Assembly (NCBI RefSeq): GCF_000380505.1
Contig: NZ_AQYH01000010.1
Coordinates: forward strand, 62,001 to 126,000
Direction of reading: 5' to 3'
DNA from: Kaistia granuli DSM 23481
GTDB taxonomy: Bacteria; Pseudomonadota; Alphaproteobacteria; Rhizobiales; Kaistiaceae
Length of the DNA stretch: 64,000 nt
The position numbers and the translations under genes are program-made. A model generated the notes under the pieces. It was not told the origin of the DNA and did not search any database. It was given only the letters and a program-made list of their open reading frames with translations. Shown here in pieces: positions 27,290-35,681 of this stretch. Every line of letters begins with the position of its first letter. The stretch's first letter is position 1.

Positions 27290-28767
27290 TCGCGTCCCAC
27301 CTGCCGGTTCTCGTCATCCTGATCCCGCTGCTCGGCGCCGTGCTGGCGGCCTTGTCGCGGCATGGCTTCGCGGCCTGGTTGATCGCGCTGCTTGCCTCGG
27401 CCGCGATGGCTGCGGCGTCGCTGGCGCTGCTGTTTCGCGTGCAAGCGGAAGGCATGATTTCCTACCGCATCGGCGGCTGGGCGCCGGAGCTCGGCATCGA
27501 ATACCGCATTGACGCCTTCAACGTGCTCATCGTCGTCCTGGTCAGCGTCGTCGCGCTGCTGACGATGATCTATGCCCGGCGCAGCGTTCTGGCCGAGATC
27601 ATCCCGGAGCGCATCGCCTGGTTCTACACGATGATGCTGCTCTGCGTCGCCGGACTGCTCGGCATCGCGGTGACGGGCGACGCCTTCAACGCCTTCGTGT
27701 TTCTGGAGATCTCCTCGCTCGCCACCTATACGCTGATCGCGCTCGGACGTGACCGGCGGGCGCTGGTGGCGGCCTACCAGTACCTGATCGTCGGCACCAT
27801 CGGCGCCACCCTCTACGTGATCGGCGTCGGGCTGATCTATCTCTCGACCGGCACGCTCAATCTCGGCCTGATCGCCGAGCGCCTGGCGGGGATCGAAGGG
27901 TCGCGGGCGCTGATCGTCGCCGAGGCGTTCATCGCCGTCGGCATCTGCCTGAAGCTGGCGCTGTTCCCGCTGCATGCCTGGCTGCCCAACGCCTATGCCT
28001 ATGCGCCGTCGAGCGCCGCGGTCCTGCTCGCCTCGACCGCCACCAAGGTGGCGATCTATCTGCTGGCGCGCTTCCTATTCACTGTCTTCGGTGGCCATGT
28101 CGATGTCGGCGCGCTGCCGATCGGCGCCATCCTGATCGTGCTGTCGGTGGCGGCGATGTTCATCGCCTCGGCCGCCGCCGTGTTCCAGAACGACGTCAAG
28201 CGCATCCTCGCCTTCTCGTCGGTCGGGCAGGTCGGCTACATCACGCTGGGTCTGGCGCTCGCCAATCCGACCGGTCTCGCCGGCGGCCTGCTGCATCTGG
28301 TCAACCACGCCCTGATGAAGGGCGCCGCCTTCATGGCGATCGGCGCGATCGTCCTGCGTGCCGGCACCGCCAAGCTCGATGAATTGTCCGGCATCGGCCG
28401 CACCATGCCGTGGACATCCGCAGCGCTGACCGTCGCCGGCCTCGGCCTGATCGGCGTGCCGGGCACCAGCGGCTTCGTCTCGAAATACTATCTCATCCTG
28501 GGCGCGCTCGAAGCCGGCTTCGGCTGGCTGGCGATCCTGATCGTCGCAAGCTCGGTGATTGCCGTCCTCTATGTCGGCCGCATCGTCGAGGTCGTCTGGT
28601 TCCGCGAGCCGGCCGAGGCGGCGCGAGCCAGCCGTGAGGCGCCATTGGAACTGCTGCTGCCGATGTGGGTGCTCGCCGGCGCCACGATCTGGTTCGGCAT
28701 CGACGCCGAATGGCCGGCGGGCCTTGCAGCGGCGGCCGCCCGCCAGCTTCTCGGGGGCGCGCCATGA
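27286..28767 (+). CDS. mnhD: Mrp-type proton-conducting subunit D, copy 1
   Basis: The 493-residue protein belongs to the NuoL/M/N-MrpA/D family with about 14 membrane helices. The TM5 glutamate is Glu141 (FVFLEISSLATY) and the TM7 lysine is Lys223 (CLKLALFPLHAWLP). The TM8 lysine (STATKVAIY) and the broken-helix region VLAFSSVGQVGYI are also present. All residues needed for the antiporter half-channel are therefore present. It overlaps mnhC and copy 2 by four bases each. Confidence 0.93.
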   Translation: MIASHLPVLVILIPLLGAVLAALSRHGFAAWLIALLASAAMAAASLALLFRVQAEGMISYRIGGWAPELGIEYRIDAFNVLIVVLVSVVALLTMIYARRSVLAEIIPERIAWFYTMMLLCVAGLLGIAVTGDAFNAFVFLEISSLATYTLIALGRDRRALVAAYQYLIVGTIGATLYVIGVGLIYLSTGTLNLGLIAERLAGIEGSRALIVAEAFIAVGICLKLALFPLHAWLPNAYAYAPSSAAVLLASTATKVAIYLLARFLFTVFGGHVDVGALPIGAILIVLSVAAMFIASAAAVFQNDVKRILAFSSVGQVGYITLGLALANPTGLAGGLLHLVNHALMKGAAFMAIGAIVLRAGTAKLDELSGIGRTMPWTSAALTVAGLGLIGVPGTSGFVSKYYLILGALEAGFGWLAILIVASSVIAVLYVGRIVEVVWFREPAEAARASREAPLELLLPMWVLAGATIWFGIDAEWPAGLAAAAARQLLGGAP

Positions 28768-30227
28768 CCATTCTGCCCCTCAACGATCCGGCGCTGCTGG
28801 CGCTGTCGCTCGCTCTGCCCGCGCTCGCCACGCTGGCGATCGCCTGGCTCGGGCGCTGGCCGAACCTCCGCGAGGCCGCCACGCTGGTCGGCGCGGTGCT
28901 GCTGTTCGCCGTCGTGATGATGCTGCTCGCGCATGTGCTGCAGGGCGCGCGGCCGGAACTCAAACTCGTCGCCGTCGCGCCCGGCCTGACGCTCGCGCTC
29001 AAGGTCGATCCGCTCGGCATGCTGTTCGCGGGCGTCGCCTCGACGCTCTGGATCGTGAACTCGCTCTATTCGATCGGCTACATGCGCGGCAATGACGAGC
29101 CGCGCCAGACGATCTTCTATGCCTGCTTCGCCATCGCCATCACAGCGACGATGGGACTGGCCTTCGCCGGCAATCTGTTCACGCTGTTCGTCTTCTACGA
29201 GATCCTGTCGCTCTCGACCTATCCGCTCGTCACCCACAAGCAGAGCCCGACGGCGATGCGGGCAGGGCGCGTCTATCTGCTGACGCTGGTCGGCGCGTCG
29301 ATGGTGCTGCTGCTGCCGGCCATCGTCTGGACCGGGCTGGTCGCCGGCACGCTCGATTTCCGCGTCGGCGGTATTCTCGACGGCAAGCTCGGCGCCGGCG
29401 CGCTCGCGCTGCTCTTCGCCATGTTCGTGTTCGGCGCGGCCAAGGCGGCGGTGATGCCGCTGCATCGCTGGCTGCCGGCCGCGATGGTGGCGCCGACGCC
29501 GGTCTCGGCGCTGCTGCACGCCGTCGCGGTCGTCAAGGCGGGCGTGTTCACCGTCCTGAAGGTCACCGTTTCGGTCTTCGGGATCGAGACCCTGCAGACG
29601 AGCGGCGCCAGCGAATGGCTGGTCTATGTCGCCGGCTTCACCATCGTGGCGGCATCCGTCGTCGCGCTGCGGGCCGATGATCTGAAGCGCCGGCTCGCCT
29701 ATTCGACCATTGGCCAGCTCTCCTACATCGTGCTGGCGGCGGCCCTGGCATCGCCCGTCGCCGTGCTCGGCGCGGCGCTGCATATCGCCGCCCACGCGGT
29801 ATCCAAGATCACGCTCTTCTTCGCCGCCGGCTCGGTCTACACGGCCGAGCACGTGACCAAGGTCAGCCAGATGGATGGCATCGGCCGGCGCATGCCCTGG
29901 ACGATGGGCGCCTTTGCCATCGGTGCTCTGTCTATGATCGGCCTGCCGCCGACGGCCGGGTTCCTCGGCAAATGGTTCATCCTCGACGCGGCGACGGGCG
30001 CGACCAACTGGTTCGCGGTCGGCGTGATCGTCGTCTCGACGGTGCTGAACGCCGCCTATTTCCTGCCGATCCTGACGCGCGCCTTCCTGCGGCCGGCGAA
30101 GGGGCCGCGCCGGGAGGCGCCGCTGCCGATGGTGATCGCGCTCTCGGCGACGGCGGCGGGAACCGTGCTGCTCTTCCTGTTTCCGGGCGTACCCTACCGC
30201 CTCGCTTCGATGATCGTGGGAGGATGA
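28764..30227 (+). CDS. Mrp-type proton-conducting subunit D, copy 2
   Basis: The 487-residue paralogue of the same family retains Glu146 in TM5 (FVFYEILSLSTYP), Lys227 in TM7 (GAAKAAVMPLHRWLP) and the TM8 lysine (AVVKAGVF). It differs clearly from copy 1, so it is not a recent duplication. It overlaps copy 1 by four bases and is followed one base later by a 72-codon gene. Confidence 0.92.
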   Translation: MTILPLNDPALLALSLALPALATLAIAWLGRWPNLREAATLVGAVLLFAVVMMLLAHVLQGARPELKLVAVAPGLTLALKVDPLGMLFAGVASTLWIVNSLYSIGYMRGNDEPRQTIFYACFAIAITATMGLAFAGNLFTLFVFYEILSLSTYPLVTHKQSPTAMRAGRVYLLTLVGASMVLLLPAIVWTGLVAGTLDFRVGGILDGKLGAGALALLFAMFVFGAAKAAVMPLHRWLPAAMVAPTPVSALLHAVAVVKAGVFTVLKVTVSVFGIETLQTSGASEWLVYVAGFTIVAASVVALRADDLKRRLAYSTIGQLSYIVLAAALASPVAVLGAALHIAAHAVSKITLFFAAGSVYTAEHVTKVSQMDGIGRRMPWTMGAFAIGALSMIGLPPTAGFLGKWFILDAATGATNWFAVGVIVVSTVLNAAYFLPILTRAFLRPAKGPRREAPLPMVIALSATAAGTVLLFLFPGVPYRLASMIVGG

Positions 30228-30228
30228 G

Positions 30229-30447
30229 ATGGATCATACCCGTCGCCTGGTTCTGATCGTCCTGCTGGCCGTGCTGGCGCTGCTGGTCGCCGCCGATTTC
30301 TTCGTCGAGCATCACGCCAGCTTCTGGATCGACGGCACGCCGGGCTTCGCCGCCTGGTTCTCTCTCGCCAGCGCAGCATTGGCTGTACTTGTTGCCTATG
30401 GCTGGGGACTGCTGATGCGGCGGCGGGGGGAGCGGGCGGATGACTGA
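30229..30447 (+). CDS. Small two-helix membrane protein within the Mrp operon
   Basis: The 72-residue product has membrane segments at about residues 7-25 (LVLIVLLAVLALLVAADFF) and 42-60 (AAWFSLASAALAVLVAYGW), and a basic end (MRRRGERADD). I do not recognise a family. It starts one base after D copy 2 and its last codons overlap D copy 3 by eight bases. Co-translation and position suggest a structural subunit that bridges two large subunits. Confidence 0.82.
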   Translation: MDHTRRLVLIVLLAVLALLVAADFFVEHHASFWIDGTPGFAAWFSLASAALAVLVAYGWGLLMRRRGERADD

Positions 30448-32119
30448 GACTTTCGGCCCGCTGTCGCCGGCGCTCGTCCTGATCCTGGCCGGACTCGTCC
30501 TGCCGCTCCTGCGCGGATGGCTGCGCGACGGGCTGTTCCTGATCGCCCCGGTCTTGGCGCTGGTCCTCGTCTGGGCACTGCCGCTGGGCCCCGGCCTCGT
30601 CGTCGACTGGCTCGGACTGCAACTCGTGCCGCTGGCGCCGGACCGCATGGCCCGCATCTTCGGCACCGCCTTCGGCCTCGCCGCCATCACCGGCGCGCTC
30701 TATGGCGTGTCCCAGTCGCAAGTCACCGAGAAGGCCGCGGCCCTGGTCTATGCCGGCGCCGCGCAGGGCATCGCCTTCGCCGGCGATCTGGTCACGCTCT
30801 TCATCTTCTGGGAAATCCTGGCGATCGGCTCGACGCTGGTGATCTGGTCGAACGGCCATTGGCGCGCCGGCCTGCGCTATGCGCTGATCCATGTCCTCGG
30901 TGGCGTGCTGCTCTTCGCCGGCATCGCCGCCGAGATCTCGGCGACCGGCAGCGTCGGCCTGCAGGCGATCCGCGCCGACAATTTCGGTCGCTGGCTGATG
31001 CTGGCCGGCATCCTGGTCAATGCGGGCGCGCCGCCGCTGGCAGCCTGGGTCGCCGACGCCTATCCGAAGGCGTCATGGTCGGGCACGGTCTTCCTGTCGG
31101 CCTTCACCACCAAGGCGGCCGTCCTGGTGCTGATCCGGCTGTTTCCGGGCGAGCCGGCGCTGCTCTGGTTCGGCCTGGCCATGGCCGTCTACGGCCTCGC
31201 CTACGCCCTGCTCGAAAACGACATCCGCAAGCTGCTCTCCTATTCTATCGTCGGGCAGGTCGGCTTCATGCTGGTGGCGATCGGCATCGGATCGCCGCTG
31301 GCGCTGGCCGCCGCCGCGCTGCATGCCTTCGCGCATATCCTCTACAAATCGCTGCTGATGATGGCGGCGGGCGCCATCCTGCGCTCGACCGGCGAGACGC
31401 GCCTGAGCGCGCTTGGCGGGCTCGCCCGCGCCATGCCGCTCACCACCGTGGCGCTGGTGATCGGCGCCTTCTCGCTGTCCGCCGTACCGCTCACGGCCGG
31501 CTTCGTCAGCAAGTCCGCGATCATGGCCGCGCTGGCCGAAGGGCGGGCGGCATTCTTCTGGTTCGCGCTGACATCGATCTCCGCCGGCTCGTTCCTCTAT
31601 GTCGGGTTGAAGCTGCCGTGGTTCGCCATGTTCCGCCCCGGCGAGCGGCGCGAGATCGCTGAACCGGTCTGGTCGATGAAAGCGGCCATGGTGCTTCTCT
31701 GCGGCACCATCCTCGCCATCGGCTGCGTGCCGTCGGCGCTGGAAGCCCTGGTGCCGGAAATCGCCGATGTGGCGATCCTGACGCCGGACCATGTCCTGTT
31801 CCAGCTACAACTCTTAATCGCGGCAAGTTGCATATTTGTCGTATTGCTGCCGTTACTTCGTCCGCGAGCCGGAACTACGCTGGATGTCGACTGGCTCTGG
31901 CGCGAACTGCCACGGAAGGTGGTCGCCATGTGGGCGCCACTGTCCGCGCCGATCGGTGGCGCGATCGCTGCTGGGTGCGAGCCTTTGCGCGTCTATTGGA
32001 CAGGGTTTTCGCGGCGCGCGGTTGACAATCTGAGCGGCGCATCCAATTGGCGGACGGGGAAAATTGCGTTTTGGGCGACGGCGCTGCTCGCGACCTATGT
32101 GTTGATCGCGGCATTGTGA
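30440..32119 (+). CDS. Mrp-type subunit D, copy 3, lacking the TM7 lysine
   Basis: The 559-residue member of the NuoL/M/N-MrpD family keeps the TM5 glutamate Glu125 (FIFWEILAIGSTLV) and the TM8 lysine Lys225 (FTTKAAVL). The normal TM7 K-x5-P-L-H-x-W motif reads N194-A-G-A-P-P-L-A-A-W, so lysine is replaced by asparagine and the histidine by alanine. It also has a C-terminal extension of about 60 residues ending in a last membrane helix. It may be a modified or non-pumping subunit. It is the last gene of the operon; no hydrogenase or oxidoreductase subunits follow. Confidence 0.9.
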   Translation: MTETFGPLSPALVLILAGLVLPLLRGWLRDGLFLIAPVLALVLVWALPLGPGLVVDWLGLQLVPLAPDRMARIFGTAFGLAAITGALYGVSQSQVTEKAAALVYAGAAQGIAFAGDLVTLFIFWEILAIGSTLVIWSNGHWRAGLRYALIHVLGGVLLFAGIAAEISATGSVGLQAIRADNFGRWLMLAGILVNAGAPPLAAWVADAYPKASWSGTVFLSAFTTKAAVLVLIRLFPGEPALLWFGLAMAVYGLAYALLENDIRKLLSYSIVGQVGFMLVAIGIGSPLALAAAALHAFAHILYKSLLMMAAGAILRSTGETRLSALGGLARAMPLTTVALVIGAFSLSAVPLTAGFVSKSAIMAALAEGRAAFFWFALTSISAGSFLYVGLKLPWFAMFRPGERREIAEPVWSMKAAMVLLCGTILAIGCVPSALEALVPEIADVAILTPDHVLFQLQLLIAASCIFVVLLPLLRPRAGTTLDVDWLWRELPRKVVAMWAPLSAPIGGAIAAGCEPLRVYWTGFSRRAVDNLSGASNWRTGKIAFWATALLATYVLIAAL

Positions 32120-32220
32120 ATGGGTTTTCCGCACCCAATGTGAACACGAGAAGATTGGCCGAGACGAATCGTCGCGAGCACAAAGATGTGCCGTGGCGGA
32201 TCAATGCAGCGACTTAGTGC

Positions 32221-32249
32221 TTGTCTTTGCGGAATACGACTTATATAGG
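32221..32249 (+). promoter_or_regulatory. Candidate promoter of mucR
   Basis: TTGTCT (32221-32226) and TATAGG (32244-32249) are separated by 17 bases. They lie about 140 bases upstream of the mucR start in an AT-richer stretch. MucR regulators commonly repress themselves through such AT-rich leaders. Confidence 0.4.
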
Positions 32250-32388
32250 TGCGACGAAGTAACGGAATTAGCGCGCCGATAGGCACGGTTGCCGACTGGA
32301 TTTGTCCGGCGCTGGCGCTTTCGCAGCCGCAAGCTTTCAATTTCTTCGTTACAGAATTGCTATGACACAACCGAAGTTAGGGTAGACC

Positions 32389-32802
32389 ATGATTGAAAAA
32401 ACGGCAGGAAGCGACCTTATAGATCTGACGGCTGATATCGTCTCCGCTTATGTCAGCAACAATTCAGTGTCGGCGAATGACCTTCCGGGCCTGATCACTG
32501 AAGTCTATCAGGCGCTGAACCGTACGCATGGCGGCGTGGTCGAGCCCGAGCCCGAGCCCTTGAAGCCCGCTGTGAACCCGAAGAAGTCGGTGTTCCCGGA
32601 TTTCATCGTCTGCCTCGAGGACGGCAAGAAGTTCAAGTCGCTGAAGCGCCATCTGCGCACGCACTATGACCTGTCGCCGGAAGAATACCGCGAGAAGTGG
32701 GGCCTGCCGGCTGACTATCCGATGGTCGCGCCGAGCTACGCCGCGGCTCGTTCCGAGCTTGCCAAGAAGATGGGCCTGGGCCAGCAGCGCAAGCGCCGCT
32801 GA
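32389..32802 (+). CDS. mucR: MucR/Ros family zinc-finger transcriptional regulator
   Basis: The 137-residue regulator has an N-terminal helical oligomerisation segment (residues 1-45) and a C-terminal Ros-type zinc finger at Cys75, Asp78, His88 and His92. The basic helix [12 protein letters not shown] and the conserved [18 protein letters not shown] follow. The second ligand is Asp instead of the Cys of Agrobacterium Ros, a known variant of the family. MucR proteins act as H-NS-like silencers of AT-rich promoters, often controlling exopolysaccharide, motility and envelope genes. A strong terminator follows. Confidence 0.94.
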   Translation: MIEKTAGSDLIDLTADIVSAYVSNNSVSANDLPGLITEVYQALNRTHGGVVEPEPEPLKPAVNPKKSVFPDFIVCLEDGKKFKSLKRHLRTHYDLSPEEYREKWGLPADYPMVAPSYAAARSELAKKMGLGQQRKRR

Positions 32803-32826
32803 TCCCTTTCATCGCGAGATTTTTCG

Positions 32827-32858
32827 AAGGGCCCGGCATTCGCCGGGCCCTTTTGTTT
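32827..32858 (+). terminator. Rho-independent terminator after mucR
   Basis: AAGGGCCCGGC, an ATTC loop and GCCGGGCCCTT form an 11-bp stem followed by TTGTTT. Confidence 0.9.
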
Positions 32859-32864
32859 ACGCGG

Positions 32865-33215
32865 TCAGGGTCGGCAGGCGATGCCGACGCCGCGAAGCTG
32901 CAGCCGCTCGGCCTCATAGGCCTGGCGAAGGGCGATGTGGCGGTTCATGTCATAGGTCCAGTGTCCGGCCCGTCCGCGCATGCGCTCGGCCCGCAGCGCC
33001 CGTGCCAGCCGCGCGACGATCCGCCGGCGCATCGCCTCGCTCGTATCCGCCATCTCCGCCGGCATCAAAGGCAGGAGAGGGGGCAGGCAGGTCTGGCGCC
33101 GATACGCGGCGACGCCGGCGGAAACCACCGCTCCCACCGCGCGGGTCGCTCGGTTCCCCATTGTCGCGGCGGGGGACGAGGACAGGCCGGGGCTGCGTCT
33201 CGGGACTTCGATCAT
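32865..33215 (-). CDS. Hypothetical protein
   Basis: The 116-residue frame starts MIEVPRRSPGLSSSP and has a plausible folded C-terminal half (LLPLMPAEMADTSEAMRRRI followed by a basic helical stretch ending near RQAYEAERL). I do not recognise the family. The N-terminal half is low-complexity, so the true start may be further in. It is convergent with mucR and divergent from the DnaA-like gene. Confidence 0.5.
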   Translation of the reverse strand: MIEVPRRSPGLSSSPAATMGNRATRAVGAVVSAGVAAYRRQTCLPPLLPLMPAEMADTSEAMRRRIVARLARALRAERMRGRAGHWTYDMNRHIALRQAYEAERLQLRGVGIACRP

Positions 33216-33412
33216 GATGGGCTCCGTTGTTGCGGAGGCCATTTTCGCGCCGCTCCGGACGGCGGGGATAAGGGAGCGCTTTGTCCCCGCGTCGCGACGG
33301 TCGACGAGGCGCTTCGGGGAGAGGAAAAGAATCTATCCCCGTCCCTTCGGAACTGATCTAAGGTGTCCTAGGTTTTAATTCCTATTCGCAGAGAACGCGA
33401 GGAGGCGACGGG

Positions 33413-33793
33413 ATGGACGCTCAATCAGAACACTCCCTGTATCGGGACGCCCGGCGGCAGCGCCTGCGGCGCGAGGGCGTCCGTCATGTGCTGGTATCGC
33501 TGGTTGGTTCGGCGCTCGATGTCGAGGCGAGCGAGCTTTGCGGGCCCGGGCGCGGCACGGCGCAGGCTGCCTATGCCCGTCAGATCGCCCTCTATCTCGC
33601 CCACACGACGCTCGGTCTCACCTATACCGAGGCCGGGCGGCTGTTTGGTCGCGACCGGACCACCGCCGCCCATGCCTGTCGCCGGATCGAGGATCGTCGC
33701 GAGCAGGCGCGGATCGACCAACTCGTCGATTGCCTTGAACGGGCGGCATCCCGCTCCATCGGCCGGCTCGGTCGGTGCGGGGGGCGGTCGTGA
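33413..33793 (+). CDS. DnaA-domain-IV-like helix-turn-helix protein
   Basis: The 126-residue protein has a central segment ARQIALYLAHTTLGLTYTEA followed by GRLFGRDRTTAAHACRRIED. This closely follows the DNA-binding domain IV of DnaA (ARQ-x-A-x-YL, then G-x-x-FG-x-RD-x-TT-x-x-HA). The AAA+ domain of DnaA is absent. It is a stand-alone domain-IV-like protein that could bind DnaA-box-like sites. It is translationally coupled to the DUF6456 gene by an overlapping TGATG. Confidence 0.83.
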   Translation: MDAQSEHSLYRDARRQRLRREGVRHVLVSLVGSALDVEASELCGPGRGTAQAAYARQIALYLAHTTLGLTYTEAGRLFGRDRTTAAHACRRIEDRREQARIDQLVDCLERAASRSIGRLGRCGGRS

Positions 33794-34593
33794 TGGTCGC
33801 GCGTGGAGCGCCCCGACTGGCGAGGCGGCTCGCGGCCAGCGGAGCTCGCCTCGAGCGCGGCGCGGATGGCTATGTCCTCGTGTCACCGCTGTCGCCGCGC
33901 CGGGCGCCGGTGGATGCCGCCGAAGTCAGGAAGCTGCAGGCGGATGGCGCCATCGTCGGGGACGGATCGAACGGGCTCGTCCTTTCCGTCGCGGGCCGTG
34001 CCATGGTGCGGCGGCTTCTGACCGACGGGGAGGATTTCTCCAGTCAGCATCAGGCGCGCGCGGCGCAGACGGTCGAGCAGGATGGCGGCCGGATTGCCGT
34101 GACGGTCGATCTTCGCGAGAGCCCGCTCGCCTGGCTGCGCAGCCACAAGGGGCGCGACGGCAAGCCGCTGATCGATGATGCGGCGTTTCAGGCCGGAGAA
34201 AGGCTGCGGGCCGATTTCACGCGGGGGCAACTCATGCCGCGTGTAACCTCGAACTGGTCTGCCGCGGTGGCCAGTGGCCGGCGCGGCGGCGCGGGCGGCA
34301 TGGCGGAAGTGACGGAGGCGGCGCTTTCGGCGCGCTTGCGCCTGGAGCGGGCGCTCGCCGCGGTCGGACCGGAGTTTTCCGGCGTCCTCGTGGACTTCTG
34401 CTGCTTCCTCAAGGGGATCGAGGATATCGAGACGGCGCGCGGCTGGCCGAAGCGCTCGGCCAAGCTGGTGCTGTTGCTGGCGCTCTCTGCTCTCGCGCGG
34501 CACTACGGGCTTTCCCCGAGCGCGCAGGGACGCAATGGCCCCGGCGACATGCGGCATTGGGGAAGCGACGATTTCCGGCCGACGGTCGGCTGA
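33793..34593 (+). CDS. DUF6456 domain protein
   Basis: The 266-residue protein begins MVARGAPRLARRLAAS and contains the core LIDDAAFQAGERLRADFTRG with a helix-turn-helix-like C-terminal part (FLKGIEDIETARGWPKRSAKLVLLLAL). This matches DUF6456, an alphaproteobacterial family of probable DNA-binding proteins. The start is the ATG overlapping the stop of the DnaA-IV-like gene. Upstream GTG codons at 33775 and 33790 are also possible. It is convergent with sufE; the two stop codons interlock. Confidence 0.8.
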   Translation: MVARGAPRLARRLAASGARLERGADGYVLVSPLSPRRAPVDAAEVRKLQADGAIVGDGSNGLVLSVAGRAMVRRLLTDGEDFSSQHQARAAQTVEQDGGRIAVTVDLRESPLAWLRSHKGRDGKPLIDDAAFQAGERLRADFTRGQLMPRVTSNWSAAVASGRRGGAGGMAEVTEAALSARLRLERALAAVGPEFSGVLVDFCCFLKGIEDIETARGWPKRSAKLVLLLALSALARHYGLSPSAQGRNGPGDMRHWGSDDFRPTVG

Positions 34594-35037
34594 TCAGGCG
34601 GCGGCTGCCGCGGCTGCCGCCTCGGTCTTGATCCGCGTCACCATGGAGCGTAGCCCGTTCGAGCGCTGCGCCGTCAGATGCTCGCGCAGGCCGATCTTCT
34701 CGAAGACGGCCTCGGCGTCGGTATCGACGATCTCAGCCGCCGGACGGCCGGAGAACAGCGCGATGACGATGGCGACCAGGCCGCGCACGATCAGCGCGTC
34801 GCTGTCGCCCTTGAAATCGAGATGCGCGCCGTCGGCTTCCTGGCGGACGCTCTTCTCGAGCCAGACCTGGCTGGCGCAGCCCTGCACCTTGTTTGCGTCG
34901 CTATGCGCTTCCGGAGCCAACGGCTCGAGCGCGCGACCAAGCTCGATCAGATAGCGATAGCGATCGTCCCAATCGTCGAGAAAGGCGAAATCGTCGAGAA
35001 TCCGGTCGATGGGCGCGAAGGTGGCGGTGATATTCAT
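34594..35037 (-). CDS. sufE: Cysteine desulfuration protein SufE
   Basis: The 147-residue protein has the SufE core DWDDRYRYLIELGRALEPLA and the active cysteine in VQGCASQVWLE. It accepts persulfide sulfur from a cysteine desulfurase for Fe-S cluster assembly. It ends in an alanine run. The start at 35037 (MNITATFAPID) is preferred over an ATG four codons upstream, but both lack a strong site. No other suf gene is adjacent. Confidence 0.92.
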   Translation of the reverse strand: MNITATFAPIDRILDDFAFLDDWDDRYRYLIELGRALEPLAPEAHSDANKVQGCASQVWLEKSVRQEADGAHLDFKGDSDALIVRGLVAIVIALFSGRPAAEIVDTDAEAVFEKIGLREHLTAQRSNGLRSMVTRIKTEAAAAAAAA

Positions 35038-35119
35038 GGTGTCCCGCATATAGCGTTTCGCGGGCCTGGATGAAACTGCCGGGACAAAAGATTACCGGGC
35101 GGAGGGCCCCATGCCCGGC

Positions 35120-35479
35120 TCAGGCGTTCCGCTCGTGGCCCTTCGGAGCATGCCATTGCGGCTCCAGATCCGTCGGTGTCAGCGTGCCGTCGGTGGCAGC
35201 GCCCGGCAGGATCGGCGCGGCGAAGGTTCCGTCGACGGCGCTGTAGAGCAGGCCGACGCCATAGCGGGCCTTGGCGCCGAAGGCGGCCAGGGCGGCGCCG
35301 CCGCTGGTGCAGACATCCGGCTGGCGCTCGCACATACCGGCGAGATCGGCGACCGCGCCCTGGGCCGCGACGATGGCGTCGATCGCGCTGACGCGCGGCG
35401 CTTCGGTGCCGCTGTTCGGATCTCCGGGGATCAGGAGAACGACGACGGAGAACCAGAATGCTGCCCGGATGAGAAACAT
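35120..35479 (-). CDS. DUF5330 small membrane-anchored protein
   Basis: The 119-residue protein starts MFLIRAAFWFSVVVLLIPGD, a signal anchor typical of DUF5330. A short domain follows with two cysteines (MCERQPDVCTSGGAALAAFG). Function unknown. It lies 82 bases upstream of sufE on the same strand. I rejected a longer in-frame reading from 35521, which adds a low-complexity N-terminus. Confidence 0.75.
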   Translation of the reverse strand: MFLIRAAFWFSVVVLLIPGDPNSGTEAPRVSAIDAIVAAQGAVADLAGMCERQPDVCTSGGAALAAFGAKARYGVGLLYSAVDGTFAAPILPGAATDGTLTPTDLEPQWHAPKGHERNA

Positions 35480-35681
35480 GAAACCAGCCCTTCCGCCTGT
35501 GCCTGAACGCTGCAGGGTCACGGCCTTTCCGTGATCCTGGCCGCGACCTTAGCGGCTGCGGCTATAGGCGGAGTTGAGATGCGCAGCCGAATTTGATCAA
35601 AGCGGCTAAGTTTTCGATAACCACAAAGCTGCTTGTGTGCGAAGACGCGACCGCTACCTTGTGCGGAGTGCGGGGGAATGG

